Source of the DNA: Legionella steigerwaltii
GTDB lineage: Bacteria; Pseudomonadota; Gammaproteobacteria; Legionellales; Legionellaceae
Length of the DNA: 38,869 bases
Direction of reading: 5' to 3'
NCBI RefSeq assembly: GCF_001468065.1
Contig: NZ_LNYZ01000030.1
Span: 1-38,869, forward strand
Part shown: positions 8,001-15,811 of the stretch, piece by piece
How positions within the stretch are numbered: position 1 is the stretch's first letter
Layout: every line of letters begins with the position of its first letter
The notes under the pieces: generated by a model
Told to the model about the DNA's origin: nothing
What the model saw: the letters and a program-made list of their open reading frames with translations, nothing else
Databases searched by the model: none
Translations under genes and position numbers: made by a program

Positions 8001-10452
8001 CCAGGCGCTCATTGAGCAGGCGCGCAAAAAGCAGGTGTCCATCACCCATTATGCCCTTGATGCCAGTGACCTGCAGCGTATGCAGCAGCTCATCAAGGAC
8101 ATCGAACACAGCGCCCACCCCCTAAGAGGCGTCTTTCATTTGGCTGGCGTGCTTCGCGATGAGTTGCTGGTCAATTTAAGGGAGCAGGCGGTACAGGAGG
8201 TCTTGCGTGCCAAAATGGACAGCGCCCTGATTCTGCATCAACTCACCCAAAAGCTGCATCTGGACTGGTTTGTGCTGTTTTCCTCGACGGCATCCCTCTT
8301 AGGCTCCAGAGGTCAGGCCAACTATGTGGCGGCGAATGGCTTTTTAGATGGCCTGGCACACCTGCGTCACCAGCAAGGCTTACCGGCACTGGCGATTAAC
8401 TGGGGGGCTTTTCACACCCTGGGTATGGCCGCCAAGAATGTTGAGTCACTGACGCGACGCGGTTTTATCCCCTTAAATCCCGAGAGCATCAACGTGTTGG
8501 ATGTGCTCTTGCCCAGTCAGCTGCCGCAAATTGCAGTCTGTCCGATGCATTGGGATGTTTATTGCAAAACCACCCCGCACTCACTGGAGTTATCGGCGCT
8601 GGTGGCGAAGAGCGTGCCGGCTGAGAAGCCCTTTTTGGCCTTGCTCTATCGCCATGATGCCAAAGAACGGGTAGCCCTTTTGCGCCATTCCTTAGGCGAG
8701 ATTGCCGCTGAGGTTTTGGGCTTAGGCCATGGTGAGGAGGTGGGCAGCAAAAATGACCTCTTCGCCTTGGGCATGGACTCGCTGATGGCATTGGAGTTTA
8801 GAAACCGTATTCATGATAAGTTGGGTGCGCCAGCCCTGAGTCTGCCCATTGAATATTTTATTAATGAACCTCGCATCGATAAAATCGCCAAAAACATTGC
8901 CGATGAACTCCAGAAGCTCTTTGCCAATGCACCGGCATCCCTGCCTGCTACTCATCCAGATGAGGAGCCAGTCGCTTTGTGTGATACTCAATACGTATTT
9001 TGGGTATTCAACAAACTGGGTTCTAGTTTCAATTGTGGTATGCAGATACAGCTACGAGGTAATCTTAATAAGAAATACTTGTATCAGGCTTTTGATTTTA
9101 CCATACAACAAAATAGTGTATTTTGGTTGAGTTTTAACAAAGAGGTACCGATTCAAACATTGAAGAAACAGGGGCAATTCAAGTTAATCTATGAAGACAT
9201 TTCGTTAGACTATGATCAGGATGAATTGAACAACGAATTTTATGAAAATATAATGCAGTTGATTCCCCTAACGGAACCCCCACTGATTCGAGTTTATCTT
9301 TATAAATTGAGTCATGATCTGCATGAGTTACACATCATGATACCTCATATTATACTTGATGATCCTTCGTACAGAATTCTATTCGATCAATTTAGGAAAA
9401 ATTACGCAACCCTTCTGCGGGGCAAGAATCTTGTGCCTGTACCAGAAAAACATAACTATTTTGAATTTGTAAAACAAAATAATGCTTATTATGAAAAAGA
9501 TCTGCACGATAAAATTGATTTTTGGCGAGTTTATAATAAAAATTTTCAAAGGTTGAGTTTCGGACGTGCACATCACTTGCCAGATGCAGCCAACCAATCC
9601 CAAAATTTATTTCATTACCCTATAGATGCTCAACTGGTTGAACAATTTAAGAGTTGGCACCAGGAAAAAAATATTAATGTGAGTACTGGTTTAATTGCTG
9701 CGTGCCAAATAGTTTTCTACAAACTCAGCAGTCAAAAGAAAATACCCATTACGATACTGCATAGTGGCAGAGAAGGGAGTCATTACCAATCGGTTATTGG
9801 CTTGTTTACAGAATATAAAATGATAAATATTACCTTAAATGAAGAATATAAATTTATTGATTTTCTTAAATCAATTGAGGAACAGTTCTTAATCACAGCT
9901 CCTTATCAAAAATGTACCTATGCCATTAAAAGTACGGGGCTAAAAGGATCTCGATTATCATTCGGTCAATATTTGATCTACATCTGTAATAAATTAACTC
10001 TTGCGAAACACTTTAAAAAAAGCAAACTTAATTCAATTGTAGTGGATTATCAACTTAGGAGTCTAAGTCGGGTACAATGGCGTCAACTAGAAATTCGAGC
10101 TAAGAATTCCCTCAATAAATTATTTAAGTTAAATCTGTCACTGCAAAAACCAGCGAGCTTAAGAACAGTTATTAACATTACAGCAAACTTTTTTATCAAA
10201 GGGTCTCGGGATATGAATTTTGAAGGCCTTGATTCCAGCACCCCTAATCATTATGGCAGTGTGGATCGTCCAATAGGTAATGAAGCGTTATGGTTGTATT
10301 TTACAAAAGATCAATATGGTGAATATCGACTGTCGATTAATGGACCCTTAACGAAAGACTGTAAAGATCAAATAGCTCACGAATTGAATCGTACCATGAC
10401 CATTTTACTAAAGAATGATGAATGTAGAATTGTTGATTTTATGAGTGAGTAG
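2035..10452 (+). CDS. Bimodular AT-less polyketide synthase, KS-KR-ACP-KS-KR-ACP with terminal condensation-type domain
   Basis: 2805 residues. Module 1: KS (Cys192 in DTACSSS, His328 in HGTGT, His368 in NLGH), a linker ending LPLYFFDRKAYW, KR (TGGCGGLG; YSSVSS and SAYSATN carry the Ser-Tyr-Asn triad), and ACP with Ser1118 in GFDSLM. Module 2: KS (Cys1353, His1488, His1528), a linker ending LPNYAFERREFW, KR (TGGTGGLG; FSSTAS, NYVAAN), and ACP with Ser2249 in GMDSLM. Neither linker has an acyltransferase GHSxG, and no DH, ER or TE is visible. The last ~500 residues form a condensation-type domain with PHIILDD (His2438, Asp2442) in place of HHxxxDG. This suggests a trans-AT enzyme making beta-hydroxy units and releasing by ester or amide formation. 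The start is probably the second ATG (2038): GAGG lies 7 bases before it, and the divergent paralogue aligns from there. Composition shifts within the gene (see findings). Confidence 0.9.
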   Translation: MMHTKKGHQNSINDILNEPIAIIGMNCQFPGVDSDVEDVDAFYEMLLKEQTSIKEVPGNRWNIDQYYDVDRQKENKIVSRKGGFLNDPQLFDAAFFKISPTEAKQMDPQQRLFLEVSIRALNHANLPLDSLKNSNTGVYCGVSTHDYSQLNYKDHITFNAYTYIGSADSAAPGRLSHFLNLKGPSMTVDTACSSSLSALYLATMALRNQQCDMAIVGGVHLSLCPEIFIGVTKANMLSAVGQCSSFDAAADGYARSEGCAVVVVKRLRDALKDNNKILAVIKSIVMNQDGGGGMGMAAPNIEAQIAMHQASLEQAHVTASDIDYIETHGTGTILGDAVEFNAIQHIHQGHHTKDSPLIIGAVKSNLGHTISASGIASLIKVVAALNHELIPANLHYTTPSSSIDPESIPALLPVQAIPFAKHANKKRYAQVSNFGFTGTNVSAVIEEPPVLALNPSIAHHDEPECFVISAHSEYSLKQMLASHLHYLKESSVSLRDVCSTLINCRDHYKFRCAIIANNKEALIKQIESEAYELNKVTLKKDIKIIEYDAQQIYEQYRSGANIRLANNRDSYNQVDLPLYFFDRKAYWHDKEDNNTADDTPVPQDWSFHLEWQNQPTEKHYRKMSGKPWLLMGAKHLATGFIEQGLPIVLDDDNPALDTLEGVIFAADIDAMPAKDIETHIDLQKNTLKKLLGLVKELQQKAIELQLIVLTTNAIPELTGDLLNLDGSVLLGFCKTLVLELPQYQTILIDLDQHDEGYFPAQVVHEIHYNHGQNYEHVVAYRHGQRWVSRLKRTTLPDKKRSLWGEGRYLITGGCGGLGLVTAQALLSVGAKELILVSRHVDTPELNAQIKKIQSRYPNQIIRTMGLDITDKEKLRSLLLESNADGLLRGIIHAAGASLNAPLLEHQDEDIDSLFSAKVEGGWYLHELSQHCDLDFFVVYSSVSSVFGSNKESAYSATNSFLDALIAERRRLGLVGTAIQWGPWAEAGMAEKRARDQGLKQAFIHNDQGRALIHYLINSPLSHVTIISPEYLKFMLDFVPKPRPLFYQDLTHDLTGVEVEYEANENVSPWLNDYSKMNDDQKGTACKNMVSALCKEILGLPETEELEEHEGFFELGFDSLMVTEIATRLKEKLKPYLNVTATIGFDYPSISKLSQYVESELEKSLIQTHVLQSSPEVSDDSIAIISMSCTLPNAPDVTAFETLLEQGLSGVKEIPLERWDNQLYYDPNPDAPGKSYITKLGLIEHIKAFDASFFGISPREASLMDPQQRLFLEQCYQALENANYSVHSLRGSLTGVYAGVGASHEYYSQLEHVGLAPDEMGMFAVTGKALNMIPGRVTYTFDFKGPAVSFDTACSSSLVAIHYACQGLKTREIDYALAGGVNVLLRPESIVNLCKAKALSLESQCKTFDEHADGYVRAEGCGVLFLKRLGDALRDKDSILAVIKASAVSNDGKTAGLTVPNGKSQEAVMRKALSQTSLASSDISFIETHGTGTPLGDPIEVHAINQVYGTSRGENNPLYLGAVKTNLGHLESAAGVASMIKVILSLQKGRLYKNINFQRLNPKIQLDETRLALHTMDWHSPTPLKCAGVNAFGFSGTNAHVIVQEFPTQTPPKKNLTAQTQVLVLSAKSQTALDHLAQRYQQYLATSHYEFRDICFTAASCREHYAYRLAVAAQSTLEASQLMQQGAFASTQNKKALEVHDPELQALVSEYLHGKDVDWQAYYTDPAGGYRKVILPNYAFERREFWLEKKASTPHLSAYDLAVQHLYDRTWNPLNSTVPSSAAMPKLWVIAHDAARAQKVLGGLQYQLIEEDRQLEDVAEKHIVFLYEQDHFNELIHWCQRMFQQRPACFILVTENAYALNDKYTANPVNPYHTMASAFWKSFSNELEFTKNYTIDLDSRSTLSEVLRYVVHTTSAETQFAVRDTLYVPRLKKKELPVPSEPHEVLLDREASYLITGGTGGLGKPLIDYLMHRGAKHLIITSRSACTQETQALIEQARKKQVSITHYALDASDLQRMQQLIKDIEHSAHPLRGVFHLAGVLRDELLVNLREQAVQEVLRAKMDSALILHQLTQKLHLDWFVLFSSTASLLGSRGQANYVAANGFLDGLAHLRHQQGLPALAINWGAFHTLGMAAKNVESLTRRGFIPLNPESINVLDVLLPSQLPQIAVCPMHWDVYCKTTPHSLELSALVAKSVPAEKPFLALLYRHDAKERVALLRHSLGEIAAEVLGLGHGEEVGSKNDLFALGMDSLMALEFRNRIHDKLGAPALSLPIEYFINEPRIDKIAKNIADELQKLFANAPASLPATHPDEEPVALCDTQYVFWVFNKLGSSFNCGMQIQLRGNLNKKYLYQAFDFTIQQNSVFWLSFNKEVPIQTLKKQGQFKLIYEDISLDYDQDELNNEFYENIMQLIPLTEPPLIRVYLYKLSHDLHELHIMIPHIILDDPSYRILFDQFRKNYATLLRGKNLVPVPEKHNYFEFVKQNNAYYEKDLHDKIDFWRVYNKNFQRLSFGRAHHLPDAANQSQNLFHYPIDAQLVEQFKSWHQEKNINVSTGLIAACQIVFYKLSSQKKIPITILHSGREGSHYQSVIGLFTEYKMINITLNEEYKFIDFLKSIEEQFLITAPYQKCTYAIKSTGLKGSRLSFGQYLIYICNKLTLAKHFKKSKLNSIVVDYQLRSLSRVQWRQLEIRAKNSLNKLFKLNLSLQKPASLRTVINITANFFIKGSRDMNFEGLDSSTPNHYGSVDRPIGNEALWLYFTKDQYGEYRLSINGPLTKDCKDQIAHELNRTMTILLKNDECRIVDFMSE
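5573..5654 (+). repeat. Partner of the 82-bp perfect inverted repeat at 1-82
   Basis: This is the start of the second KS coding region of the large PKS. It is identical to the reverse complement of 1-82. The first 13 bases (5573-5585, CGATTGCCATTAT) also occur at 2090-2102 at the start of the first KS, so all three KS starts share this short core. Confidence 0.95.
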
Positions 10453-10585
10453 AACAACTGGATAATTAAGTCTTAGAAAATTATGGATGAACTATTGAAG
10501 ATTTAATTCGATAATGTATTGATATTCTAGTTCAAATTAGGCTTATTGATGCGGATTTGGGCTATGCTTTTATTGATCATAAATC

Positions 10586-10605
10586 TTCTTCCCTAGGGAG
10601 AAGGG
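10586..10605. promoter_or_regulatory. Dyad upstream of copA centred on TCCCTAGGGA
   Basis: A perfect 10-bp palindrome (10590-10599) with partly symmetric flanks lies in the 204-bp gap before the copper ATPase. Copper-responsive MerR-type operators are dyads, but I cannot place this one between convincing -35 and -10 boxes. It also resembles the CTTCTCCC/GGGAGAAG palindrome at 38759-38780, so it may be the remnant of a dispersed repeat. The rest of 10453-10656 shows no gene. Confidence 0.25.
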
Positions 10606-10656
10606 TATTGGTTCGTCAATGGGATAAACATGGCGCAAATAAGGGAACAGTGAATT

Positions 10657-12885
10657 ATGAAACATGAACATTGTGATCACGAGCATCAACACCACAAAAG
10701 CCCTTCAGCATCAGCAAATTCGCACAAGGCATGTCATCAACATGATTCTATGCATCAGCAACATAGTCCAGATGAACATGGAATTAAAACTGGAATTTAC
10801 ACCTGTCCTATGCATCCAGAGATCCGTCAATCTGGCCCTGGAAATTGTCCAATTTGTGGTATGGCTTTAGAACCAGAAACGGTATCTGCGGAACAAGAAA
10901 ATCCTGAATACAAAAGCATGAAGCATCGCTTTTGGCTGGCACTTATTTTGAGTATCCCTGTGGTTTTATTTGAAATGGGTGGGCATCTGTTCCATTTGAT
11001 TTCAGCCAATAGTTCTGCCTGGATTCAGTTTGTATTAGCAACCCCTGTAGTTTTATGGTGTGGCTTGCCCTTTTTTCAGCGTGGCTTTATCTCATTGAAA
11101 ACCCGTCAGCTGAATATGTTTACCCTTATTGCACTGGGGATAGGAGTTGCTTGGATTTACAGTACCATTGCTTTGATATTCCCAGGTATTTTTCCCATCG
11201 CTCTTCGCCGCCAGGGATTAATCAATGTTTATTTTGAAGCGGCTGCAGTGATTACTACTTTGGTACTGATCGGACAGGTATTGGAATTAAAAGCTCGAGA
11301 ACAAACGGGTGGTGCGATACGAGCTTTATTGAGTTTAGCTCCCGAAAGCGCACGTCGAATTGATCCAAATGGTAATGATGAGGAAGTGACCCTGGATCAC
11401 GTACAGGTTGGGGATAAGCTTCGTGTTCGTCCAGGTGAAAAAATTCCTGTGGATGGAGAAGTACTTGAAGGACGCAGTAATGTGGATGAATCAATGGTCA
11501 CCGGAGAGTCAATGCCAGTCAACAAAGAAGTGGGGTCAAAAGTGATTGGCGCTACCATAAACCAGAATGGAAGTTTCGTGATGAGGGCAGAACATGTTGG
11601 TGGTGACACCATGTTATCCCATATTGTACAGATGGTGAGCGAAGCGCAACGCAGTCGCGCTCCAATTCAACGATTAGCTGATGTAGTTTCAGGTTGGTTT
11701 GTACCGGCAGTGATTTTGATTGCAATACTTGCATTCATTATTTGGTTCTTCATTGGCCCGCCACCTGCATTGAGCTATGGCTTGCTCGCGGCAGTTTCAG
11801 TGCTCATTATTGCTTGCCCTTGCGCATTAGGTTTAGCGACGCCCATGTCCATTATGGTTGGTGTTGGTAAAGGGGCACAGAATGGCGTATTAGTCAAAAA
11901 TGCTGAGGCGCTGGAACAGATGGAGAAGGTTAAGGTACTGGTTGTGGACAAAACCGGCACCCTCACGCTTGGTCGCCCCAAATTAACCCAAATTATTACC
12001 GATAAAGAATTTGAAACGGATGAAATATTGGCTTTAGCGGCCACCATGGAACGCCAAAGTGAGCATCCACTTGCAAATGCAATCACAACTGTTGCCAAAG
12101 AAAAACAGATGTCGCTAGGCACAGTAGTGGATTTTGAAGCGGTGCCAGGTAAAGGTGTCATTGGTACGGTCAATGAATCACATATTGCACTTGGGAATCT
12201 GCAGTTGATGCAACAATATGGAAGTGGCCAAACCGCGCTAATTGAGAGAGCAGATGAGTTACGTGCTCAAGGAGCAACGGTGATGTTTATGGCTATAGAG
12301 GGTGAAACAGTGGCAATTTTAGCAGTTGAAGATCCAATTAAACCAAGTACACCTCAGGCCATAGATGAACTGCAAAAAAATGGGATTGAAATCTATATGC
12401 TGACTGGAGACAGTCAAAAAACTGCAAAATCTGTTGCAGAGCAATTAGGGATAAAAAATGTGATTGCTGAAATTATGCCTGAAGAGAAACGTCGTGTCGT
12501 CAGTGAGTTGAAAGACAAAGGCCTTATTGTAGCAATGGCGGGGGATGGGGTAAATGATGCCCCCGCTTTGGCAATCGCCGATATTGGTATTGCAATGGGT
12601 ACAGGTACTGATGTAGCAATTGAGAGTGCAGGTATTACTTTGTTGCATGGTGATTTGGGTGGCATCGTTAAAGCACATCATTTATCCCGCGCTACGATGA
12701 GCAACATACGTCAGAATTTATTCTTTGCTTTTATTTATAATGGATTAGGTGTTCCGTTAGCTGCAGGAGTGCTGTATCCGTTAACAGGACTATTACTCAA
12801 TCCTATCATCGCTGCAACCGCGATGGCATTAAGTTCCGTTTCGGTGATTTTTAATGCACTGAGGTTGCGAAGGCTTAAGTTATAA
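10657..12885 (+). CDS. copA: Copper-exporting P1B-type ATPase
   Basis: The 742-residue membrane pump exports Cu(I) from the cytoplasm using ATP. It opens with a His-rich leader (about residues 1-45), then a heavy-metal-binding domain YTCPMHPE...NCPICGMAL (48-71). The membrane metal site CPC is at 387-389 and the phosphorylation motif DKTGTLT starts at Asp431. SEHPLA marks the nucleotide domain, and TGDSQ and GDGVNDAP complete the P-type signature. Length and sequence closely resemble L. pneumophila CopA as I remember it. The DUF523 gene follows 30 bases downstream. The gap upstream holds a dyad that could be an operator. Start: ATG with AAGGGAACAG upstream. Confidence 0.95.
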   Translation: MKHEHCDHEHQHHKSPSASANSHKACHQHDSMHQQHSPDEHGIKTGIYTCPMHPEIRQSGPGNCPICGMALEPETVSAEQENPEYKSMKHRFWLALILSIPVVLFEMGGHLFHLISANSSAWIQFVLATPVVLWCGLPFFQRGFISLKTRQLNMFTLIALGIGVAWIYSTIALIFPGIFPIALRRQGLINVYFEAAAVITTLVLIGQVLELKAREQTGGAIRALLSLAPESARRIDPNGNDEEVTLDHVQVGDKLRVRPGEKIPVDGEVLEGRSNVDESMVTGESMPVNKEVGSKVIGATINQNGSFVMRAEHVGGDTMLSHIVQMVSEAQRSRAPIQRLADVVSGWFVPAVILIAILAFIIWFFIGPPPALSYGLLAAVSVLIIACPCALGLATPMSIMVGVGKGAQNGVLVKNAEALEQMEKVKVLVVDKTGTLTLGRPKLTQIITDKEFETDEILALAATMERQSEHPLANAITTVAKEKQMSLGTVVDFEAVPGKGVIGTVNESHIALGNLQLMQQYGSGQTALIERADELRAQGATVMFMAIEGETVAILAVEDPIKPSTPQAIDELQKNGIEIYMLTGDSQKTAKSVAEQLGIKNVIAEIMPEEKRRVVSELKDKGLIVAMAGDGVNDAPALAIADIGIAMGTGTDVAIESAGITLLHGDLGGIVKAHHLSRATMSNIRQNLFFAFIYNGLGVPLAAGVLYPLTGLLLNPIIAATAMALSSVSVIFNALRLRRLKL

Positions 12886-12915
12886 CAGCCCAGACTTATT
12901 GTTGGAGAGATTTTT

Positions 12916-13413
12916 ATGCCTAAAATACTGATGAGTGCTTGTCTTCTTGGCCAAAAAGTTCGCTATGATGGTAGTGATTGTTTGCAAAACCATCCTCTGT
13001 TGCAGCAATGGTTTAACGAGGGCAATATAGTCACAATTTGCCCGGAAATGGCCGGGGGCTTACCTACACCAAGACCTCCAGCTGAGATTCAAAATAAAAA
13101 ATCGGGTGTAGATGTCTTGAAGAAAATCGCTTTAGTAAAAACAAATGATAATCAGGATGTTACTGATTTTTATCTACAAGGTGCACAAAAAGCGCTTGAG
13201 CTTGTAAAAAAACATCATATACGTGTCGCTATTTTAAAAGCACGGAGCCCTTCTTGTGGATCTGGGATGATTTATGATGGGACCTTTTCGCATACATTGA
13301 TGCAGGGAGAAGGTGTTACCGCAGCGCTGTTGATGCAGCACGGTGTACAAGTATTTGATGAACATCATATTGATGAGGCATTAAATGCCGCATTAGGGGT
13401 AAACCCTAGGTGA
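12916..13413 (+). CDS. DUF523 family protein
   Basis: The 165-residue soluble protein matches DUF523: N-terminal SACLLGQKVRYDG, a central CPEMAGGLPTPRPPAEI, then LKARSPSCGSGMIYDG and a C-terminal GVQVFDE. The conserved cysteines (SACLLG, TICPEM, SPSCGSG) suggest a metal- or thiol-dependent function, but none is established that I can name. It starts 30 bases after copA with GGAGAG 9 bases before the ATG. It is probably co-transcribed, which suggests but does not prove a link to metal stress. Confidence 0.8.
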   Translation: MPKILMSACLLGQKVRYDGSDCLQNHPLLQQWFNEGNIVTICPEMAGGLPTPRPPAEIQNKKSGVDVLKKIALVKTNDNQDVTDFYLQGAQKALELVKKHHIRVAILKARSPSCGSGMIYDGTFSHTLMQGEGVTAALLMQHGVQVFDEHHIDEALNAALGVNPR

Positions 13414-13481
13414 TCTTGGGTTTTAAAAGTTCATAATTTATGCCTATATTGAATAATCAATTTATTTGTAGGAGGTTTGTT

Positions 13482-13670
13482 ATGGAATACAAGTGTCATA
13501 AATGTGGAATGGGTGTTAAAAATTTAACTTGCAGCAAATGCAATGCACAATTAGTAAGTGATGTTGTCAAAACTGAGAATGGTCACGTTCAAGTAGCAAA
13601 ATGTCCTAATGGATGTGGACAAATTAAATCACCGACATGTTGTGGGCATGACATGGTGTCTACGGGTTAA
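13482..13670 (+). CDS. Small cysteine-rich (zinc-ribbon-like) protein
   Basis: The 62-residue protein has eight cysteines arranged as KCHKC, TCSKC, KCPNGC and TCCGH, which is the pattern of a double zinc knuckle or rubredoxin-like metal-binding fold. The start is the ATG at 13482, because AGGAGG lies six bases before it (13470-13475). An upstream in-frame ATG at 13440 would lack such a site. It is the third same-strand gene after copA and the DUF523 gene, 68 bases downstream, so it may be part of the copper operon or separately transcribed. Whether it binds zinc or copper cannot be told. Confidence 0.7.
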   Translation: MEYKCHKCGMGVKNLTCSKCNAQLVSDVVKTENGHVQVAKCPNGCGQIKSPTCCGHDMVSTG

Positions 13671-13680
13671 TAAGAAAGTT

Positions 13681-13777
13681 TTGTAGCCTGGGTGAAGGCG
13701 CAAGCCGTAACCCGGGTTCCAGATAGGAAATCATGCTCCGTAACCCCGGGTTACGCTGCGCTGCACCCAGGCTACAA
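13681..13777. repeat. Long palindromic intergenic repeat (copy 1), hairpin between convergent genes
   Basis: The 14-base end TTGTAGCCTGGGTG (13681-13694) is inverted perfectly at 13764-13777, and the inner arms continue as an imperfect stem through GTAACCCGGG. It fills the space between the cysteine-rich protein gene and queE, and directly abuts the queE stop codon, so it can act as a bidirectional terminator. Related copies are at 14710-14803 and 37860-37951. Confidence 0.85.
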
Positions 13778-14653
13778 TTAGGGTAAGCTTGCAAACAGAT
13801 GGATTTGTAAGTTAAGAATAAACCCATATTTCATGCAATATTCAGCGGCATATTCATGATTGCGTTGATTTTTTTCCAGATTTAAAAGGCCAGGTTCCCA
13901 AAAGCTGACTACTTCATTGATTTCAGAACGTTCTTCTAAATTCAGATCACGCCCATTATCGCGAATTGCTTTAACACGCTGTGGTTCTTTTTGGTATCTA
14001 TTCATGGGGCTCACAAAAACGTGTTTTTTTGTTTTTTCAGCCCACTCATGTGCCCATGTAGGTATTTCGCTATAGGGCGTATATTGATTGTCTTCAGGTG
14101 CAGACATAACAAATTTCAAATAATCAGCACGCTCTAACATTTTGGTATTTGGTTCCAGATAACGGATAGTTTTACCCTCTTTTTCCAGGCATTTGGGGCT
14201 GACGACTAGAGTCGTATTTTTGGGAAGATCCGGTAGAATGGAAATACCATTCGATTCAATTTGGGTATTTTGGAAATAGGGTTGGGCTTTTTCTAAAAAA
14301 GCAGATAAATTTTCTTGCAATGAAGGTTCTCCACCAGTAATCACCAGAACCATTTTTTTAGCAAACCCTTGTGCCCAAGAAGGTGTAGGAAGGTTACGTT
14401 TTTGGAAAAAAGCCTGAATGACTGTGTCTGCTTCTTCCAGTAAGGAGTTAAAATCTAGCCATTCGCCTGTATCAAAATAAGTATCACAAAAAGAGCACGC
14501 TAAATTGCATTTAGCTAAACGGATAAAGTATGCAGGATGACCACGAAAAGGCCCTTCTCCCTGTAACGTAAAAAAACGACTGGTAACAAAGAGTTCATCG
14601 GATTTCGCTTCTTTAAAAAAGGATTTACCTACTTTATCATTCAGCCCAAACAT
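13778..14653 (-). CDS. queE: 7-carboxy-7-deazaguanine synthase (radical SAM)
   Basis: The 291-residue protein has the QueE N-terminus FTLQGEGPFRGHPAYFIRL followed by the radical SAM cluster ligands Cys49, Cys53 and Cys56 (KCNLACSFCD), with TGGEPSLQ downstream and a C-terminal YGFILNLQIH typical of the family. QueE converts carboxy-tetrahydropterin to 7-carboxy-7-deazaguanine in queuosine biosynthesis. The length is somewhat above the commonest ~220 residues but fits the longer subgroup. ATG at 14653 with AAAGG seven bases upstream. No other queuosine gene is nearby. Confidence 0.88.
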   Translation of the reverse strand: MFGLNDKVGKSFFKEAKSDELFVTSRFFTLQGEGPFRGHPAYFIRLAKCNLACSFCDTYFDTGEWLDFNSLLEEADTVIQAFFQKRNLPTPSWAQGFAKKMVLVITGGEPSLQENLSAFLEKAQPYFQNTQIESNGISILPDLPKNTTLVVSPKCLEKEGKTIRYLEPNTKMLERADYLKFVMSAPEDNQYTPYSEIPTWAHEWAEKTKKHVFVSPMNRYQKEPQRVKAIRDNGRDLNLEERSEINEVVSFWEPGLLNLEKNQRNHEYAAEYCMKYGFILNLQIHLFASLP

Positions 14654-14685
14654 CGATTAACCTTTATTGTATAAAATTTTTCCAT

Positions 14686-14691
14686 ATTATA
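14686..14691 (-). promoter_or_regulatory. Candidate -10 box (TATAAT) for queE
   Basis: On the minus strand a perfect TATAAT lies 33 bases before the queE ATG. The -35 region at the expected spacing falls at the edge of the adjacent palindromic repeat and has no good match, so support is modest. Confidence 0.35.
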
Positions 14692-14709
14692 CTCTATTGC
14701 ATTGCAGTT

Positions 14710-14803
14710 TTGTAGCCTGGGTGCAGCGCAGCGAAACCCGGGCTTCTTGATATGAAAGAGTGTTCTTAACCCCGGGTTTCGCTGCGCTGCACCCAGGCTA
14801 CAA
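14710..14803. repeat. Long palindromic intergenic repeat (copy 2), 33-bp perfect arms
   Basis: Arms 14710-14742 and 14771-14803 are perfect 33-bp inverted repeats around a 28-base loop. The arms begin TTGTAGCCTGGGTGCAGCGC and end in CCCGGG. It lies between the hypothetical gene ending at 14813 and the queE promoter. As RNA it would form a very stable hairpin and probably terminates the upstream minus-strand gene. Confidence 0.95.
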
Positions 14804-14812
14804 GGTATGTCT

Positions 14813-15559
14813 TCATCCAGATTTATTTGCTAAGGATTGAATCAAAGCAAAGCGTTCAATTAAATGGATCTTTTCTGAGGCTAATTGATAAATTTTAGCA
14901 ATCGTTTCTTGGCTAATTTGATTGAACATGAGCTTTATTTGATTTTGCTGCGGCTGGGGAATGGGGGCATATCGATGCGAGTGAAGAATTTTTTTCATCG
15001 AATTTAAATCAATAGAATCAAAGGAGTAAAAATTATTGCGTGTATAAATTTTAATAGGGAATGAGGTTTTTTTTATTTCGGAATCAAAATCCAATTTACT
15101 AAAAGGCAGTTTATTAGAGCTTGAGCAATTTAAATCTTTATATCCTTTTATAAAGTTGATGCGATTTACATAGAAAAAATCTTGCGATATGCCACTGAGC
15201 TTCCTGTTTACAATAGAACAGTTAATTAAGGGGAGGCCAAAACCTACATAATTAATAAAAAGCAATTCAAATACATTTTCAATGTAGTGCTCTATTTGAT
15301 GCTCATGATGACTGAGTAATGCTTCATGAATAAAATGAAAGTCCAACCCCTTCCATGGTGCGGTATCATAATGTAAATACCAGAGAATATAATAAATTCC
15401 ATCCCATGGTTTGGTGTAGTATTGCTCCGCTATTTTATTTTGTAACTTCCGAACCTCATGAACCAGAGACGGGGTGATAATGTAAGGAATTTTTGGCTTT
15501 AAACAAACTGCCATACCATTTGTTTTGTGACGAATGGCGAGTAACTCAATATTATGCAC
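14813..15559 (-). CDS. Hypothetical protein, 248 residues
   Basis: I do not recognise a family. The protein is low-GC, rich in Ile, Asn, Phe and Tyr, without signal peptide, clear membrane segment or known motif. The C-terminal ~40 residues (QISQETIAKIYQLASEKIHL...) look alpha-helical. The likely start is the GTG at 15559, because TAAGGA lies five bases upstream. An in-frame TTG further upstream (15595) has no such site. It is a single gene bounded by palindromic repeats on both sides. Its AT richness suggests a lineage-specific accessory gene. Confidence 0.55.
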   Translation of the reverse strand: MHNIELLAIRHKTNGMAVCLKPKIPYIITPSLVHEVRKLQNKIAEQYYTKPWDGIYYILWYLHYDTAPWKGLDFHFIHEALLSHHEHQIEHYIENVFELLFINYVGFGLPLINCSIVNRKLSGISQDFFYVNRINFIKGYKDLNCSSSNKLPFSKLDFDSEIKKTSFPIKIYTRNNFYSFDSIDLNSMKKILHSHRYAPIPQPQQNQIKLMFNQISQETIAKIYQLASEKIHLIERFALIQSLANKSG

Positions 15560-15692
15560 AGCAATCCTTATAAAAATAGAGTAAAAATATCTCAATAAGG
15601 GAATAACATGTAAAAAGTGTAGTAAAGAAAATAGCGTTTTTCAAAAAAAATAATACATTTTTTTACTTTGGCTTGTTGATAATTGACTCAAG

Positions 15693-15783
15693 ATGCCAAC
15701 TTACCGCGCTTTGCGCGTGGGAGCCGGTGATTTTGAATAATTCAATCGTTATTGACTGAATGCCGCGCATAAAGCGTGGGCAT
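15693..15783. repeat. Imperfect palindromic element
   Basis: Outer ATGCC (15693-15697) and GGCAT (15779-15783) flank inner partial inverted arms around CGCGCTTTGCGCG and CGCGCATAAAGCG. It is higher in GC than its surroundings and lies in the 252-bp gap between the hypothetical gene and the serA-like gene. It is probably a degraded palindromic repeat, unrelated in sequence to the TTGTAGCC family. Confidence 0.45.
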
Positions 15784-15811
15784 TAGGCCTGGGTGAGTAG
15801 TGTATACGGGC

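Noticed and set aside
8489..8991. Overlapping open frames on the strand opposite the PKS, around the second ACP
   Set aside because: They are long only because this segment is GC-rich. The plus-strand protein has intact ACP motifs throughout, and the opposite frames show no recognisable protein.
10586..10605. CueR-type operator before copA
   Set aside because: A dyad exists, but it does not sit between recognisable -35 and -10 boxes and lacks the ACCTTCC/GGAAGGT half-sites. It is kept only as a low-confidence dyad.
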